Positions 19,114-28,491 of a DNA stretch of 64,000 nucleotides are shown here, one piece after another. A model generated the notes under the pieces. The model was not told the DNA's origin and ran no database searches. It worked only from the letters and a program-made list of their open reading frames with translations. Origin of the DNA: Bacteroidota bacterium (lineage in GTDB: Bacteria > Bacteroidota > Bacteroidia > Chitinophagales > Saprospiraceae); the NCBI GenBank assembly GCA_024743405.1, contig JANSWP010000008.1, forward strand, positions 84,463 to 148,462, in the 5' to 3' direction. Each line of letters opens with the position of its first letter. The stretch's first letter is position 1. The position numbers were made by a program, and so were the translations under genes.

Positions 19114-20406
19114 TCAATTCTGAAGAATACATCTTTTTGTATCTATACCTTCCTCCGTTTCCAATTCAAAAAGATAAACCCCATTCTTTAATCCATCAGC
19201 ATTCCATTCGATTTCATGTTCTTCTGCCTGTTGAAAACCTTGAAATATTGTTGCCACTTCTTTTCCCGCGATATCAAATATTTTGATACTGATATTAGTG
19301 GGATTTCTCAATTCATATTTAATTAAGGTAGTGGAGGAAAATGGGTTTGGATAATTTTGAAACAAAACAAACGAAGCCGATGAACTTTCTTCATTTTTTG
19401 TAGAAGATATGATAGGGCAATATTTAAGACTGACATTAGAGACATAGGGACCACCGCCACCAGGAAGCCAGAAATTGTAGGTTGTGCCTCCAATTACATA
19501 GAGGCATTTGTTTCCATCTTGATCCAATGCAGTAGCATAGGCAAAAACTACAATAGTATCTTGCATATCTGCTTCGATATCGATCAAATCGCCCATAGGT
19601 TCATATTTCCAAGTAGTAGGCAGAAAAGCTGTTTGAGCACCGAAACCAGTCGCCCCTCCAAAAACATAGATATTGTTATTAATTACTCCTGAACCATGCC
19701 ATACTCTATTTACTGGCATATGTTTTAACTCCGTCCAAATATTAGTTTGAGGGTCATAAATTTTAACGGAAGCAAACATAGTATCGTAATGTGCCCCTCC
19801 CATTACATATATCTATTCATCCAGAATTACTGAAGAAAATCCACCTCGCACTTGATGCATGCTTGCTACGAATGTCCAAGTATCCGTATCTGGATCGTAC
19901 ATCTCTACTGTTTGATCAACGGGTCCTGGAATATCAAGACTTCTACCGCCCATCACATACATTTTGTCATCAATGACCTCCGTTTCATGATAAAAACGAG
20001 GTTTCAAAAGGTTAGCTTTGAGCGTCCAGCCACCACTTGCATTGGGGTCATATTCATAGACTGTATTGAGTGCTCCTCCTCCGGTGTTTTCGTGATGTCC
20101 TCCTGTGGCGTAAATTTTTCTATTTATAACTCCTGAAGATGCACGTAAAAGCGGAACAGGAAGATTAGGTACATTGGTGTCCCATGTGTCTGTTGCAGGA
20201 TCATAAACTTCTACTGTAGAGAGTCCCATCCCAAAAGGAGTATTGGTTCCACCCATGACATAAATTTTATTGTCAAGTATAGTACTGGTGACTAAACCTC
20301 TTGGAGTAGGCATTGGTGTATTATATTCCCATTGTGCATTTTTTTTAATGACAAAAGCCATAAAAAATATAAGTACTAACATTTTGGTTGTTAGTGATTG
20401 TTTCAT
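19114..20406 (-). pseudogene. Kelch-repeat protein with T9SS type A signal, interrupted by an in-frame TAG
   Basis: One 430-codon frame split by a single amber codon at 19813-19815. The first part (19813-20406, 197 residues) has a signal peptide and three to four kelch repeats, for example IYVMGG followed by VEVYDPATDTW. The second part (19114-19803 from its first ATG) resumes in the same frame with IYVMGGAHYD, more kelch motifs, and a T9SS type A sorting domain. That domain runs FQNYPNPFSSTTLIKYEL, KIFDIAGKEVA, then a final KRCILQN. The stop replaces the residue after ILDE, where other repeats have a Lys or Asn. Either a recent nonsense mutation, a sequencing error or readthrough is possible. 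An intact protein would be a secreted beta-propeller. It is last in the minus-strand series that begins at 25122. Confidence 0.8.
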
Positions 20407-20525
20407 AATTAAATACTTTTAAAGTAAGAGTCCTGAGAGATGTTCGAATAATGAGAAGTGGATGTTATAGGAATCTTTCCAGTTATTAGAAAGAAATAAT
20501 TTTATTTTTAGTAAAATGCTGATTG

Positions 20526-21593
20526 TCAGTTTTTTATAGGGGTTTTCTCTGTTGGGAGGTTAGCTATCTTTAAATCAGCCAAGTACTTTTTCATTAATAA
20601 AAAATAGTCCTCTACCAATCCCATTCGTTTTTGTAACTCCTTTTCATCCATTGTTTGCATAGCTTTCAAAGCATTGACTTTGACGCGGACATTAGCACGG
20701 TAGAGTTTATAATATTGGAAAATTTGACGGTCGGCTTCATTGAAAATACATGGGTATTTGACCAGATAATTTTGCAAAAAAATGATTTCTAAATCCTCTT
20801 TTCCATAAAAATCTAAATCCATGCAAAAGAAGGCAAGTTCGCTCAAGACATCGACTTGACGGAAGTGGTCATTAAATTCAATACAATCAAAAATGATAGA
20901 TTTATATCCCATCGATTTATCTAGTAAAAAGATGTTTTTGGAATGTAAATCTCCATGTCCATCAATGGTGAATCCGTGTGCGTGACGTTCTTTAATTCTG
21001 TGGGTGTATTTCTTCAAAAAGTCATTTGAAAAAACTACAGATTGCTCAATCTTATCTGCTACATGTTGTCCTAAATTTTTGCCGATAAATCGCTTTACTT
21101 TTAAAATGTCAGCAAAATCTTCACGCATTGTCGAGATTTTGATAGGGTTTTCGATATTATCGGTAAAAGCATGAAAGGAGGAAAGCTTTTCAGCAATATT
21201 CCGAATATGTTCAGTAGCCACTGTATCATTTTCTAAAAGGACATTCATCTGTCGATTTTCGTCCATTCGTTTCATTTTAACCGCATAGTCTATGACCTCA
21301 CCATCGGTGCCTTCGATTACAATTCCCTTTTTGCCTCTGCGAATAGGTACGATGGTGAGGTACATGTTCTCAGCCAAACGCTGATTAAGTTCTAATTCTC
21401 TTTCACAATAAAATTTGCGTTTCGCTAGGGTTGAGAAATCTAAAAAAGAATACCGCATAGGCTTCTTTATTTTATAAGCAAAATTCTGTGTCAGAATGAC
21501 CCATGAGATATGAGTCTCTATCAATTTAGCTTCACTTCCAAGGTCAGGAAAAGCTTTATTTTTTAAGATGTTTTGGATGTGAATAGTATCCAT
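20526..21593 (-). CDS. Aminoglycoside phosphotransferase-fold protein (COG2187-like)
   Basis: A 355-residue cytoplasmic kinase-fold protein. The catalytic loop is HGDLHSKN at 213-220 with the Asp as likely base and the Asn as metal ligand. The second metal Asp is in IIFDCIEFN at about 233-241. A lysine pair in AYKIKKPMRY (39-48) is the likely ATP-contact strand. In many bacteria this domain is fused to a P-loop kinase domain (COG2187 plus COG0645). Here the P-loop part is a separate gene at 22901, with cyclopropane synthase between them. The substrate is unknown; the family is not an antibiotic-resistance enzyme as far as is known. It starts 72 bases after the cfa stop. Confidence 0.8.
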   Translation of the reverse strand: MDTIHIQNILKNKAFPDLGSEAKLIETHISWVILTQNFAYKIKKPMRYSFLDFSTLAKRKFYCERELELNQRLAENMYLTIVPIRRGKKGIVIEGTDGEVIDYAVKMKRMDENRQMNVLLENDTVATEHIRNIAEKLSSFHAFTDNIENPIKISTMREDFADILKVKRFIGKNLGQHVADKIEQSVVFSNDFLKKYTHRIKERHAHGFTIDGHGDLHSKNIFLLDKSMGYKSIIFDCIEFNDHFRQVDVLSELAFFCMDLDFYGKEDLEIIFLQNYLVKYPCIFNEADRQIFQYYKLYRANVRVKVNALKAMQTMDEKELQKRMGLVEDYFLLMKKYLADLKIANLPTEKTPIKN

Positions 21594-21665
21594 AATTATA
21601 ATTTTGAAGCTGTTTTATTACTAAACAATTAACATGAAGCACTAATTTCTTTCAAGATCCTGACT

Positions 21666-22886
21666 CTATTGGTCAATACCATGATATGTAGGGATTGTCC
21701 AATTCTTTTCTTCCCGTTTTTCCACAGAACGAGCTGCTTCATAAACTTCATTCAATGGATTAGCGGAATAAACAATCTGCCAGAGCTGGTTCTTACCTTC
21801 GTAAAAACTAGCAGCCGAACTCAATAAATAGTATTTCCACATTCTATAAAATCGATTAGTGTAAAATGCAGGGCGAACACTCTGAAGTAAAAGCCAATTA
21901 TTCTTAAACCTCTTGAACCATTCTTGTGCTGTTCGACCATAATAAAATCCGAAATCGTGAAAATCTTGCTCAAAGAAAAGTCCTGAAGTAGCTTTATGAA
22001 TTTGTGATTTGGACGGGATAGTAGCATTCGGAAAAATATATTTACTCATCCATGGATCCACAGGTCCAGGCTCTTCGCAGCCAATGGTGTGTAAAAGGAA
22101 AAGTCCATTTGGTTTGAGGTGCCTAGCCACAATTTTCATGAATTCGCGATAGTTACTCTGTCCAACATGCTCGAACATTCCGAGTGAAAAGATGGCATCA
22201 AATTTTTTATCTTCAGGAAGGTCACGATAATCTTGAAGGCGGATTTCGACTGGGAGTCTTAGTGCTTTCTTCTTGCCAAATTCTACTTGTTCTTCGGAAA
22301 GTGTTAAGCCTACACCCTCTTTTCCGTAATACTTTGCACCATGGATTAAACTATAACCCCATCCGCATCCAATATCTAATATTTTGAGCCTTTTTCTGGT
22401 CTTCTTTCGTTTAGGTATTTTGAGCTTTTGATAGACTAGGTCAATTTTAGCTAATTGGGCTTCTTCCAAATTCCATGACGGATTATGAAAATAAGCACAA
22501 GTGTACACCATATTTTTATCCAGCATTAGCTCGAATAATTCATTTCCAATATCATAATGAGATTGGACATTTTTTAGCGCTTGGTTTCGATTTTGCCTAT
22601 TGAATAAATAGGAGAGAAGTTGATAAGCGATTATTTGAAAATTCATCTGAAAATGAACTTTCATTTCAGGTAATCCACGCAAAATTTTCTTAAATAATTT
22701 CGTAATATCTTCCGAATCCCACCAACCGTCCATATAGGCTTCGCCCATTCCAATGGAATGATCCCGAATTACTCTCGAATAGAATCGTTCATCATTCACA
22801 ACTAAATCTCTACCCTCTTCGATTCCAAGTTTATGGAATACTTGTTGTAGAATTTTTTTTGCTCTCATGACGATTTTTTTATTCAT
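21666..22886 (-). CDS. cfa: Cyclopropane-fatty-acyl-phospholipid synthase
   Basis: A 406-residue SAM-dependent methyltransferase that adds a methylene bridge to unsaturated acyl chains of membrane phospholipids. Seen in order are an N-terminal alpha region with YMDGWWDSED (51-60), the conserved SHYDIGNELFELML (109-122), TCAYF (129-133), the SAM-binding ILDIGCGWG (169-177), and GMFEHVG with the active-site region. The length matches bacterial Cfa (about 380-400). It starts 14 bases after the upstream kinase gene, inside the 25122-20526 operon. Cfa is usually a stationary-phase or membrane-stress enzyme. MNKKIV at 22886 is used as start; an internal ATG at 22868 (MRAKK) is an alternative. Confidence 0.95.
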   Translation of the reverse strand: MNKKIVMRAKKILQQVFHKLGIEEGRDLVVNDERFYSRVIRDHSIGMGEAYMDGWWDSEDITKLFKKILRGLPEMKVHFQMNFQIIAYQLLSYLFNRQNRNQALKNVQSHYDIGNELFELMLDKNMVYTCAYFHNPSWNLEEAQLAKIDLVYQKLKIPKRKKTRKRLKILDIGCGWGYSLIHGAKYYGKEGVGLTLSEEQVEFGKKKALRLPVEIRLQDYRDLPEDKKFDAIFSLGMFEHVGQSNYREFMKIVARHLKPNGLFLLHTIGCEEPGPVDPWMSKYIFPNATIPSKSQIHKATSGLFFEQDFHDFGFYYGRTAQEWFKRFKNNWLLLQSVRPAFYTNRFYRMWKYYLLSSAASFYEGKNQLWQIVYSANPLNEVYEAARSVEKREEKNWTIPTYHGIDQ

Positions 22887-22900
22887 TCAGTAACCTATGT

Positions 22901-23422
22901 TCATAGTTTATAACTGGTTTGAGCCTTCAAATAATTGTTTGCCTTATAAATCATTTCCTCAGTGCTTAATTGATCTGACCATAGCACTAAATGGTTATAA
23001 TTTAAAGGTTCATAATGCTCCTTAATTTTCAAATAAACCTCAAAATCTGCCTCACTATATTTTCTTTTTTTGCTTACTCGTGTTCGAATCTCGTCCTCAT
23101 TTGCCCTTAATTCAATCCATTCCACTGGTACTTCATATTTTTCTCCTAACCTCACATAAGGAACCCTCAAAACCTCTTTATAAAAAGTTGCATCTACAAT
23201 AATAGACTGTCTATTTTTCAAGTATTCCTCTGTTCGAGTAAGCATTTCATTGTAAACCGCTGCTTTCGAGCTCACATCATAATGCCCTCGCTTTCCGAAT
23301 GAATCACGTACAATATCACTGTTCAAATGCTTTGTGCCGAGGGTATTTGCCAAGGTACTCGCGAAAGTAGTCTTTCCTGTACCTGGCAAACCAACGACGA
23401 TTATTAGCTTCATTTGGTTCAT
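22901..23422 (-). CDS. P-loop AAA/zeta-type small kinase (COG0645-like)
   Basis: A 173-residue ATP-binding protein with Walker A GLPGTGKTT at 11-19 and a DATF segment (IIVDATFYKEVLR) near 74-86, typical of the predicted kinases grouped as COG0645. It corresponds to the C-terminal half of the phosphotransferase/kinase fusion found elsewhere; its other half is two genes downstream at 20526. The ATG overlaps the stop of the preceding gene by one base (TAATG), so translational coupling is likely. An internal Met at residue 4 is an alternative start. The substrate is unknown. Confidence 0.8.
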   Translation of the reverse strand: MNQMKLIIVVGLPGTGKTTFASTLANTLGTKHLNSDIVRDSFGKRGHYDVSSKAAVYNEMLTRTEEYLKNRQSIIVDATFYKEVLRVPYVRLGEKYEVPVEWIELRANEDEIRTRVSKKRKYSEADFEVYLKIKEHYEPLNYNHLVLWSDQLSTEEMIYKANNYLKAQTSYKL

Positions 23423-25122
23423 TAGTTATTCTTTCTAGTGGTTTTAATTTTCGTTCTAGTTTTTGGGATTGTCATTTTTGAGCTTGAAGATTTTCTGATT
23501 TTAGTTCTAGGAATTACTCTTTTCTGAGTTGAAGGTTTAATGCCCCGGGCTTTTAAGGTTTTCGATTTTTCCCAGGTATTCTTGTGATATTCTGTTCCCT
23601 TTTTAACCCTAGGCACAGTGGTTCTTTTGGTTTTAGGAGATACTTTATTGGTTTTGGGAACTGTAGGAATTCGGACATCGGGCTCCCTTACAGGCGCTTT
23701 TGTTCGAGGCTTATAAACAGGTTCTTCATAATTGGTTTTTCCAGATTTTATGCGTTCTGCAGATTTTGCCAAATCCGGATACCGTTTTTTATATCTTTCA
23801 ATATATTCAGTTTGAGAAAGTGCCTTAGTCGGTCGGTCTCGATTATATCTTAACCTATCAGTTTCAAACTTTCCAAACTCTTGAAACCGAGTTGTCAGAT
23901 TTCCATCATCTTCCATCCAGCGATCTGTGATGACTGCTTGATTCGAACTTCGCCAATTAGAAACAGTGGTTGTGACACTATTAATACTAGTACGGTGACC
24001 GTAATAATAATTAGTATAATTCGCGCTAAGGTTTGGATAATAATAAAAGTGATGAGGGTGGTAGAAGAACCAGTGGTTGAAATAATAAGAAGGAAATCCA
24101 ATCACGACTACAGACCTATGAGATCCAAAATAAAAGCCCCAATCATACCAATAAGGATATACTCGCCATCGAGGATAATAATACCAATGTGGGTAACCAA
24201 ACCAGTAAGGGTAGTGATAATCGTAATAATGATGATGAACGACCTCTCGCACTTCTCTTTCATAATATTGCTCTTCCTGAGGTTCATAGTAGTCTTCCTC
24301 TGCATCATAATACAGGTCATCGCCGTCAAATTCGTAATATTCATCATCATAGCCATTATCCTTTGCGAAAGATTCTGCTGAAGATTTAAGCTCTTCCATT
24401 GCTTGAGGATTATTTTCAAGACTTTCTTTCCAATCTTCCAATTCTTCTGCATTTTGTCTAGCGACCTCCAAATGCAAACTGTCCGCATGATGAAGAACAA
24501 ATTCAGGTTCATTTTTATATAAATCGCCAACTAGAATCGTCAATCGAATATTCTCTGTCAATAATGTCAAGACTTCTGGCAATTTTATTAATTCATTGAG
24601 TGCTTTTTGTGTTTTTGTAGGATACTGCATTAATAAAGATGTAAAAGCTGATTCGGCGGCGTGGTTCAATTTGTCAACCTTATCCAATATGCGAAAATGA
24701 TTCAACGCCGCATCTTTAGCACGGGGATGAATAACTTCTGGATAATCTTTCAAAACCGCATTAATGCCTGTTCTTGAGCCTTCCCCAGCCAAGACTAATT
24801 GGTGGATTAGGTTAGGATAGCGTGTTAAATCCCAAATGATTTCTTGAGTAGATTTAGGATAACCTTCTAATAATTCTCTGAAGGAAGTACCCGTTTGGGA
24901 TTGAATATTTTCCAGTTTTATAAGTGCTTCAGGATAAAGTGTTGCCTCTAAAATAGAATAGCGAGTATCTTCAGGGTACAGAACTAACGCATTAATTGCA
25001 GCCTGATCCTCTTCAATGATTTGAGCGAGTAGCTCTTTTTCTGTTTGAGATTGAATAGGGAGAAAAAATCCTATTAAAAAAATCACTCCCATCCAACGTA
25101 AAAATGCATTCAATTTTTTCAT
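23422..25122 (-). CDS. Secreted DUF3300-like protein with Tyr/His/Trp-rich core
   Basis: A 566-residue protein with a signal peptide (about 1-26). Residues 30-220 carry repeated ALxLYP/LxxYP helical motifs (VLYPEDTRYSILEATLYPE near 46-64) resembling DUF3300. About 250-285 is acidic and Tyr-rich. About 288-365 is strikingly rich in His, Tyr, Trp and Pro, with runs such as VVHHHYYDYHYPYW and FYHPHHFYYYP. The C-terminal 170 residues are strongly basic, with many KT, RK and TKT repeats. It is probably periplasmic or exported, and the His/Tyr patch could bind metal or pack as a low-complexity surface; both are inference. It is the first gene of the operon with kinase, Cfa and phosphotransferase. 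Reading frames on both strands inside it are artefacts of its composition. Confidence 0.72.
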   Translation of the reverse strand: MKKLNAFLRWMGVIFLIGFFLPIQSQTEKELLAQIIEEDQAAINALVLYPEDTRYSILEATLYPEALIKLENIQSQTGTSFRELLEGYPKSTQEIIWDLTRYPNLIHQLVLAGEGSRTGINAVLKDYPEVIHPRAKDAALNHFRILDKVDKLNHAAESAFTSLLMQYPTKTQKALNELIKLPEVLTLLTENIRLTILVGDLYKNEPEFVLHHADSLHLEVARQNAEELEDWKESLENNPQAMEELKSSAESFAKDNGYDDEYYEFDGDDLYYDAEEDYYEPQEEQYYEREVREVVHHHYYDYHYPYWFGYPHWYYYPRWRVYPYWYDWGFYFGSHRSVVVIGFPSYYFNHWFFYHPHHFYYYPNLSANYTNYYYGHRTSINSVTTTVSNWRSSNQAVITDRWMEDDGNLTTRFQEFGKFETDRLRYNRDRPTKALSQTEYIERYKKRYPDLAKSAERIKSGKTNYEEPVYKPRTKAPVREPDVRIPTVPKTNKVSPKTKRTTVPRVKKGTEYHKNTWEKSKTLKARGIKPSTQKRVIPRTKIRKSSSSKMTIPKTRTKIKTTRKNN

Positions 25123-25369
25123 AGCTTCTCTTTTTGGTAACTATTCAAAGTTGATTGCTGAAATCGAGATTCTTAATGATATCGATCAATTTGGGAAATG
25201 ATTTTCATCAAAAAAAATAAGTGATTTCTTGGGTTTTACCCTCTAATTCTTTCCTAAATAATTCTCTTGATCATCTGTAATTCACATCACAAAACTTGGT
25301 ATTCACTCCTTTGTACTTTTACACCCTTTTCAAATTCAAATGAAAAGACTTTCCTAAAAATATCCGAAT

Positions 25370-25915
25370 ATGAAAAAGCTGTTTGTTTTGTTCATTCTCT
25401 CTCTGTTCTTAACCCATTGCGAGAATGAAAAGAAGGGAACTAATACGAATGCCAAACACTCCACTCGATCAGAAGAGATTCTGAAAGAGATACCTGTTTA
25501 TGAAACCTTCTCTGATTTGGCGCCTCTTTTTCAAAATGAAAGTGACACCACTTATATTGTCAATTTTTGGGCAACGACTTGCCCACCATGTCTAAGGGAA
25601 ATGCCATATTTTGCGGAATTAGAAAGGGTTTATGAAACAGATAAAATGCGAGTTATTTTAGTAAGTCTTGATTTAAAAGAGCACCTAAATTTAAGGGTGC
25701 TTCCTTATATAAAAAAACATAATATAAAACCCAAAGTAGTATTATTGGCAGATCAAAACTATTCCGCATGGACGGATGAAATTGACACATCATGGTATGG
25801 AGCCTTACCGGCTACACTAATTTTGAGCAATGAAAGAAAGAAATTTTCTTTTGGTGCCTACGAATCATTTGACGATCTGGAGCAAGAAGTGAACCCTTTC
25901 CTTTATTCTTATTAA
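25370..25915 (+). CDS. TlpA-like thioredoxin-fold lipoprotein
   Basis: A 181-residue lipoprotein: lipobox FLTHC with lipidated Cys17, then a thioredoxin fold with the redox motif WATTCPPCLREMP (Cys71 and Cys74). The cis-proline region is near YGALPATLIL. TlpA/ResA proteins reduce periplasmic disulfides, for example in cytochrome c maturation; the partner here is unknown. It is divergent from the 25122 operon with a 247-base spacer, and the endonuclease/phosphatase-fold gene starts 21 bases after it, so these two probably share a transcript. Confidence 0.87.
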   Translation: MKKLFVLFILSLFLTHCENEKKGTNTNAKHSTRSEEILKEIPVYETFSDLAPLFQNESDTTYIVNFWATTCPPCLREMPYFAELERVYETDKMRVILVSLDLKEHLNLRVLPYIKKHNIKPKVVLLADQNYSAWTDEIDTSWYGALPATLILSNERKKFSFGAYESFDDLEQEVNPFLYSY

Positions 25916-25936
25916 ATTTGGCAAAAATGATTTACA

Positions 25937-26776
25937 ATGAGGATTAACCCTGTCGTATTTTTTCTTTTAATAGGTTCTTTTATGGCTAGTGTAGGGCACG
26001 GCTCTACTATCATTCTTTCATTTAATATCCGGTATGACAACCCCAATGATGGAGAAAATGCTTGGGTCAATAGAAAGGAAAAAGTTGCCAATACCATCCT
26101 TTTTCATAATGCCGACATCATCGGCATGCAAGAAGTCTTAAACCATCAAATCAAAGACTTAGAAAAGCTATTGCCTAAAAAGTATGCATGGGAGGGAGTG
26201 GGACGAACGGACGGAAAAAGGGCGGGTGAATACTCACCCATTTTTTACAACAAAGAGAAATTTAAAGTTTTGAAATGCGAAACCTATTGGTTGTCAGAAA
26301 ACAGTAATACTTCAGGTAGTCGAGGTTGGGATGCTGCTTTACCAAGAATTGTTACTTGGGTAAAGTTCAAGGAAAAGGTTTCAGGAAAAGAGTTTTTTGT
26401 TTTTAATACTCATTTTGATCACATAGGAGCGATCGCACAGGCAGAAAGTGCAAAACTAATCATTGCAAAATTAGAGAAAATAGCAGGAAACAATCTATCA
26501 ATTGTAACGGGTGATTTCAATGTTGAACCGACCTCCGAACCGTATCGAATTTTGACTCACCAATTGACGGATGTACGAACTGTTTCAGCCTTACCTTGGA
26601 TGGGTTCGCATGCTACGTTCAATGGTTTCGATAATCCTCCAGAAGATTGGAAAGCAATTGATTTTATCTTTATTAAGGGATCCATCGAAATTAAAAAAGC
26701 AGGAACTCTTTCTACTTCCTGGGATGGAAAGTATGCTTCAGATCATTTTCCGGTATTTATGGAGACTAATCTTTAA
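25937..26776 (+). CDS. Secreted endonuclease/exonuclease/phosphatase (EEP) family hydrolase
   Basis: A 279-residue protein with a signal peptide at 1-22 (ends VGHGS). All the EEP metal and catalytic motifs are visible in order: SFNIRYDNPND (29-39), the metal Glu in IGMQEVLNHQ (61-70), NTHFDHIGAIAQ (catalytic His, about 156-167), TGDFNVEP (about 192-199), and a final SDHFPVFME. The set with NIRYDNPNDGENAW and HFDHIG matches the bacterial group annotated as exported endonuclease/exonuclease/phosphatase proteins. It hydrolyses phosphodiester or phosphoester bonds, but the substrate (nucleic acid, phospholipid or inositol phosphate) cannot be told. It converges with the PPK2 gene ending at 26798. 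Confidence 0.87.
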   Translation: MRINPVVFFLLIGSFMASVGHGSTIILSFNIRYDNPNDGENAWVNRKEKVANTILFHNADIIGMQEVLNHQIKDLEKLLPKKYAWEGVGRTDGKRAGEYSPIFYNKEKFKVLKCETYWLSENSNTSGSRGWDAALPRIVTWVKFKEKVSGKEFFVFNTHFDHIGAIAQAESAKLIIAKLEKIAGNNLSIVTGDFNVEPTSEPYRILTHQLTDVRTVSALPWMGSHATFNGFDNPPEDWKAIDFIFIKGSIEIKKAGTLSTSWDGKYASDHFPVFMETNL

Positions 26777-26797
26777 ATATGTTCTAATGCGACTTTT

Positions 26798-27595
26798 TTA
26801 TTGCTCCAGTTCATACCTTTTATCCTTATAAGGAATAGAATTCAAAATATGCTCTGTGACTTCAATTCGAGCAGAAGTTTTTTTATTTGCATCAATGATG
26901 ACCCAAGGGCACAGTTTAGTATTGGTTTCGTCAAACATTCTTTTTTTATATTCCGTATAGGAGTCCCATAATTCTTGAGCCCTTTCATCTACAGAGGTCA
27001 TTTTCCATTTTTTTAATGGGGAACTTTTTATCTCTTTAAACCTGCGGGCTTGTTCTTTTTTGCTGATTGAAAAATAGAATTTAATTAAGTATGTATTTGA
27101 TTCGACTACCATTTTTTCAAAGCTATTGACTTGTCCCATGAAAATATTATAATCTTCTTCTGAACAAAATTCATTTACGGGTTCGACAACAGCCCGATTA
27201 TACCAGCTGCGATCGAAAAAAACAATCTCCCCTGGTTTTGGTAATCTATTGACATAACGTTGAAAATACCATTGACCTTTTTCTTCTATGGTTGGTCTGG
27301 GGAGTGCAACAACCCGGAAATGTCTAGGGTTAATATGGGCTGCAATTCGTCGAATAGCTCCTCCTTTTCCAGCAGCGTCTCTACCTTCAAAAATGATGAC
27401 TATTTTCTTACCGTTCTCGATAACCCAATTTTGTAATTTGATGAGTTCAACTTGTAATTCTCGTAGTTTCAACTCATACCTAGTAATTCGAAGAGCTTTT
27501 TCATAATTCAGTTTTTTCTCCGAAAAAAGGTTTTTCAAACCAATCTTTGTATTTAAGATTTCAACATCTTCTTTGGTTAATTTCAAGTCTTTCAT
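26798..27595 (-). CDS. ppk2: Polyphosphate kinase 2 family protein, second of a pair
   Basis: A 265-residue protein counted from ATG at 27595, one base after the stop of the upstream paralogue. The frame is open further upstream (to 27709), but those codons lie inside the preceding gene and have no family similarity. Walker A GRDAAGKGG is at 71-79, Walker B with lid start FFDRSWYNRAVVEPV at 126-140, and ARRFKEIKSSPLKKWK lies near 188-203. PPK2 enzymes transfer phosphate between inorganic polyphosphate and nucleotides. Whether this one prefers ADP, GDP or AMP cannot be read from these motifs. It shares the promoter upstream of 28448. Confidence 0.92.
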   Translation of the reverse strand: MKDLKLTKEDVEILNTKIGLKNLFSEKKLNYEKALRITRYELKLRELQVELIKLQNWVIENGKKIVIIFEGRDAAGKGGAIRRIAAHINPRHFRVVALPRPTIEEKGQWYFQRYVNRLPKPGEIVFFDRSWYNRAVVEPVNEFCSEEDYNIFMGQVNSFEKMVVESNTYLIKFYFSISKKEQARRFKEIKSSPLKKWKMTSVDERAQELWDSYTEYKKRMFDETNTKLCPWVIIDANKKTSARIEVTEHILNSIPYKDKRYELEQ

Positions 27596-27596
27596 A

Positions 27597-28448
27597 TTAG
27601 ATATCAATTTGTTCAATATTTCGATAGTATCGAATAATAACATTAGGATCAGGCAATAGAACTGCTTTAGATTTTCCCTTTCGAGTGTACTCAAATTGGG
27701 ATAGAACATAACGCATGCTCTCTAACCGAGCTGTTCGCTTATCATTGGTTTTTACAAGGATCCAAGGGCTAAACGCTGTATGGGTTTTGGAAAACATTTG
27801 CTCTTTATAATGGGTATACTTTGGCCATAATTCTTGTCCTTTCATATCGACTGGACTAAATTTCCAACGTTTCAAAGGATTTCTCATCCTTGAATCAAAC
27901 CTCCTACTTTGTTCCTCTTTTGAAATCGAAAACCAAAACTTAATAATCTTAATTCCATCTTCATATAGCATATGCTCAAATTCGGAAACTTGTACCATAA
28001 ATTGATGGTATTGTTTGTTGTTACAAAAACCCATAACTGGTTCAACTACTGCCCGATTATACCAACTACGGTCAAATAAAACTAATTCTCCTGGGTTTGG
28101 TAATTCTTTGATATACCGCCTAAAATACCATTGACCTTTTTCTTCCTCCGTTGGTTTAGCTAGAGCAACGACCCTTGAAGAACGAGGGTTTAAATGTTCC
28201 ATGAATCGTTTGATTGAGCCTCCTTTGCCGGCTGCATCCCGACCTTCAAAAATAACGGCAACCCTCATGTTTTTTCTAGAAATCCATTGTTGCAAGTTCA
28301 CTAATTCGACTTGCAGAATTCGGAGTTCTTCTTCATACCTTAAGTTGCGCAGGGCTTTATTAATATTAATATTTTTTGAATTGGCGCGACTAAATAAGTC
28401 TTCCCGTAGACGGGATTTTTGAAAATCCTCTAGAGTAAAATTTTTCAT
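27597..28448 (-). CDS. ppk2: Polyphosphate kinase 2 family protein, first of a pair
   Basis: A 283-residue cytoplasmic protein with Walker A GRDAAGKGG at 69-77, Walker B FDRSWYNRAVVEPV at 125-138, and the basic QSRRFDSRMRNPLKRWK region near 181-197. It is clearly paralogous to the next gene, which begins one base after its stop. Each has its own N-terminal helical section, so this is an old duplication kept as two enzymes. A good promoter (28492-28520) precedes it. Confidence 0.92.
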   Translation of the reverse strand: MKNFTLEDFQKSRLREDLFSRANSKNININKALRNLRYEEELRILQVELVNLQQWISRKNMRVAVIFEGRDAAGKGGSIKRFMEHLNPRSSRVVALAKPTEEEKGQWYFRRYIKELPNPGELVLFDRSWYNRAVVEPVMGFCNNKQYHQFMVQVSEFEHMLYEDGIKIIKFWFSISKEEQSRRFDSRMRNPLKRWKFSPVDMKGQELWPKYTHYKEQMFSKTHTAFSPWILVKTNDKRTARLESMRYVLSQFEYTRKGKSKAVLLPDPNVIIRYYRNIEQIDI

Positions 28449-28491
28449 ATTTGATGTGAAATGATTGTAACATCATGGTGAATGGAAACGC

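Noticed and set aside
23584..24530. Several overlapping frames on both strands inside the Tyr/His-rich protein gene
   Set aside because: They result from its repeated TAT/TAC/CAT codons. The products are strings of Ile, Met or Thr with no recognisable fold.
27596..27709. Upstream extension of the second PPK2 gene
   Set aside because: The extra codons overlap the preceding PPK2 gene and show no family similarity. ATG at 27595 is the natural start.
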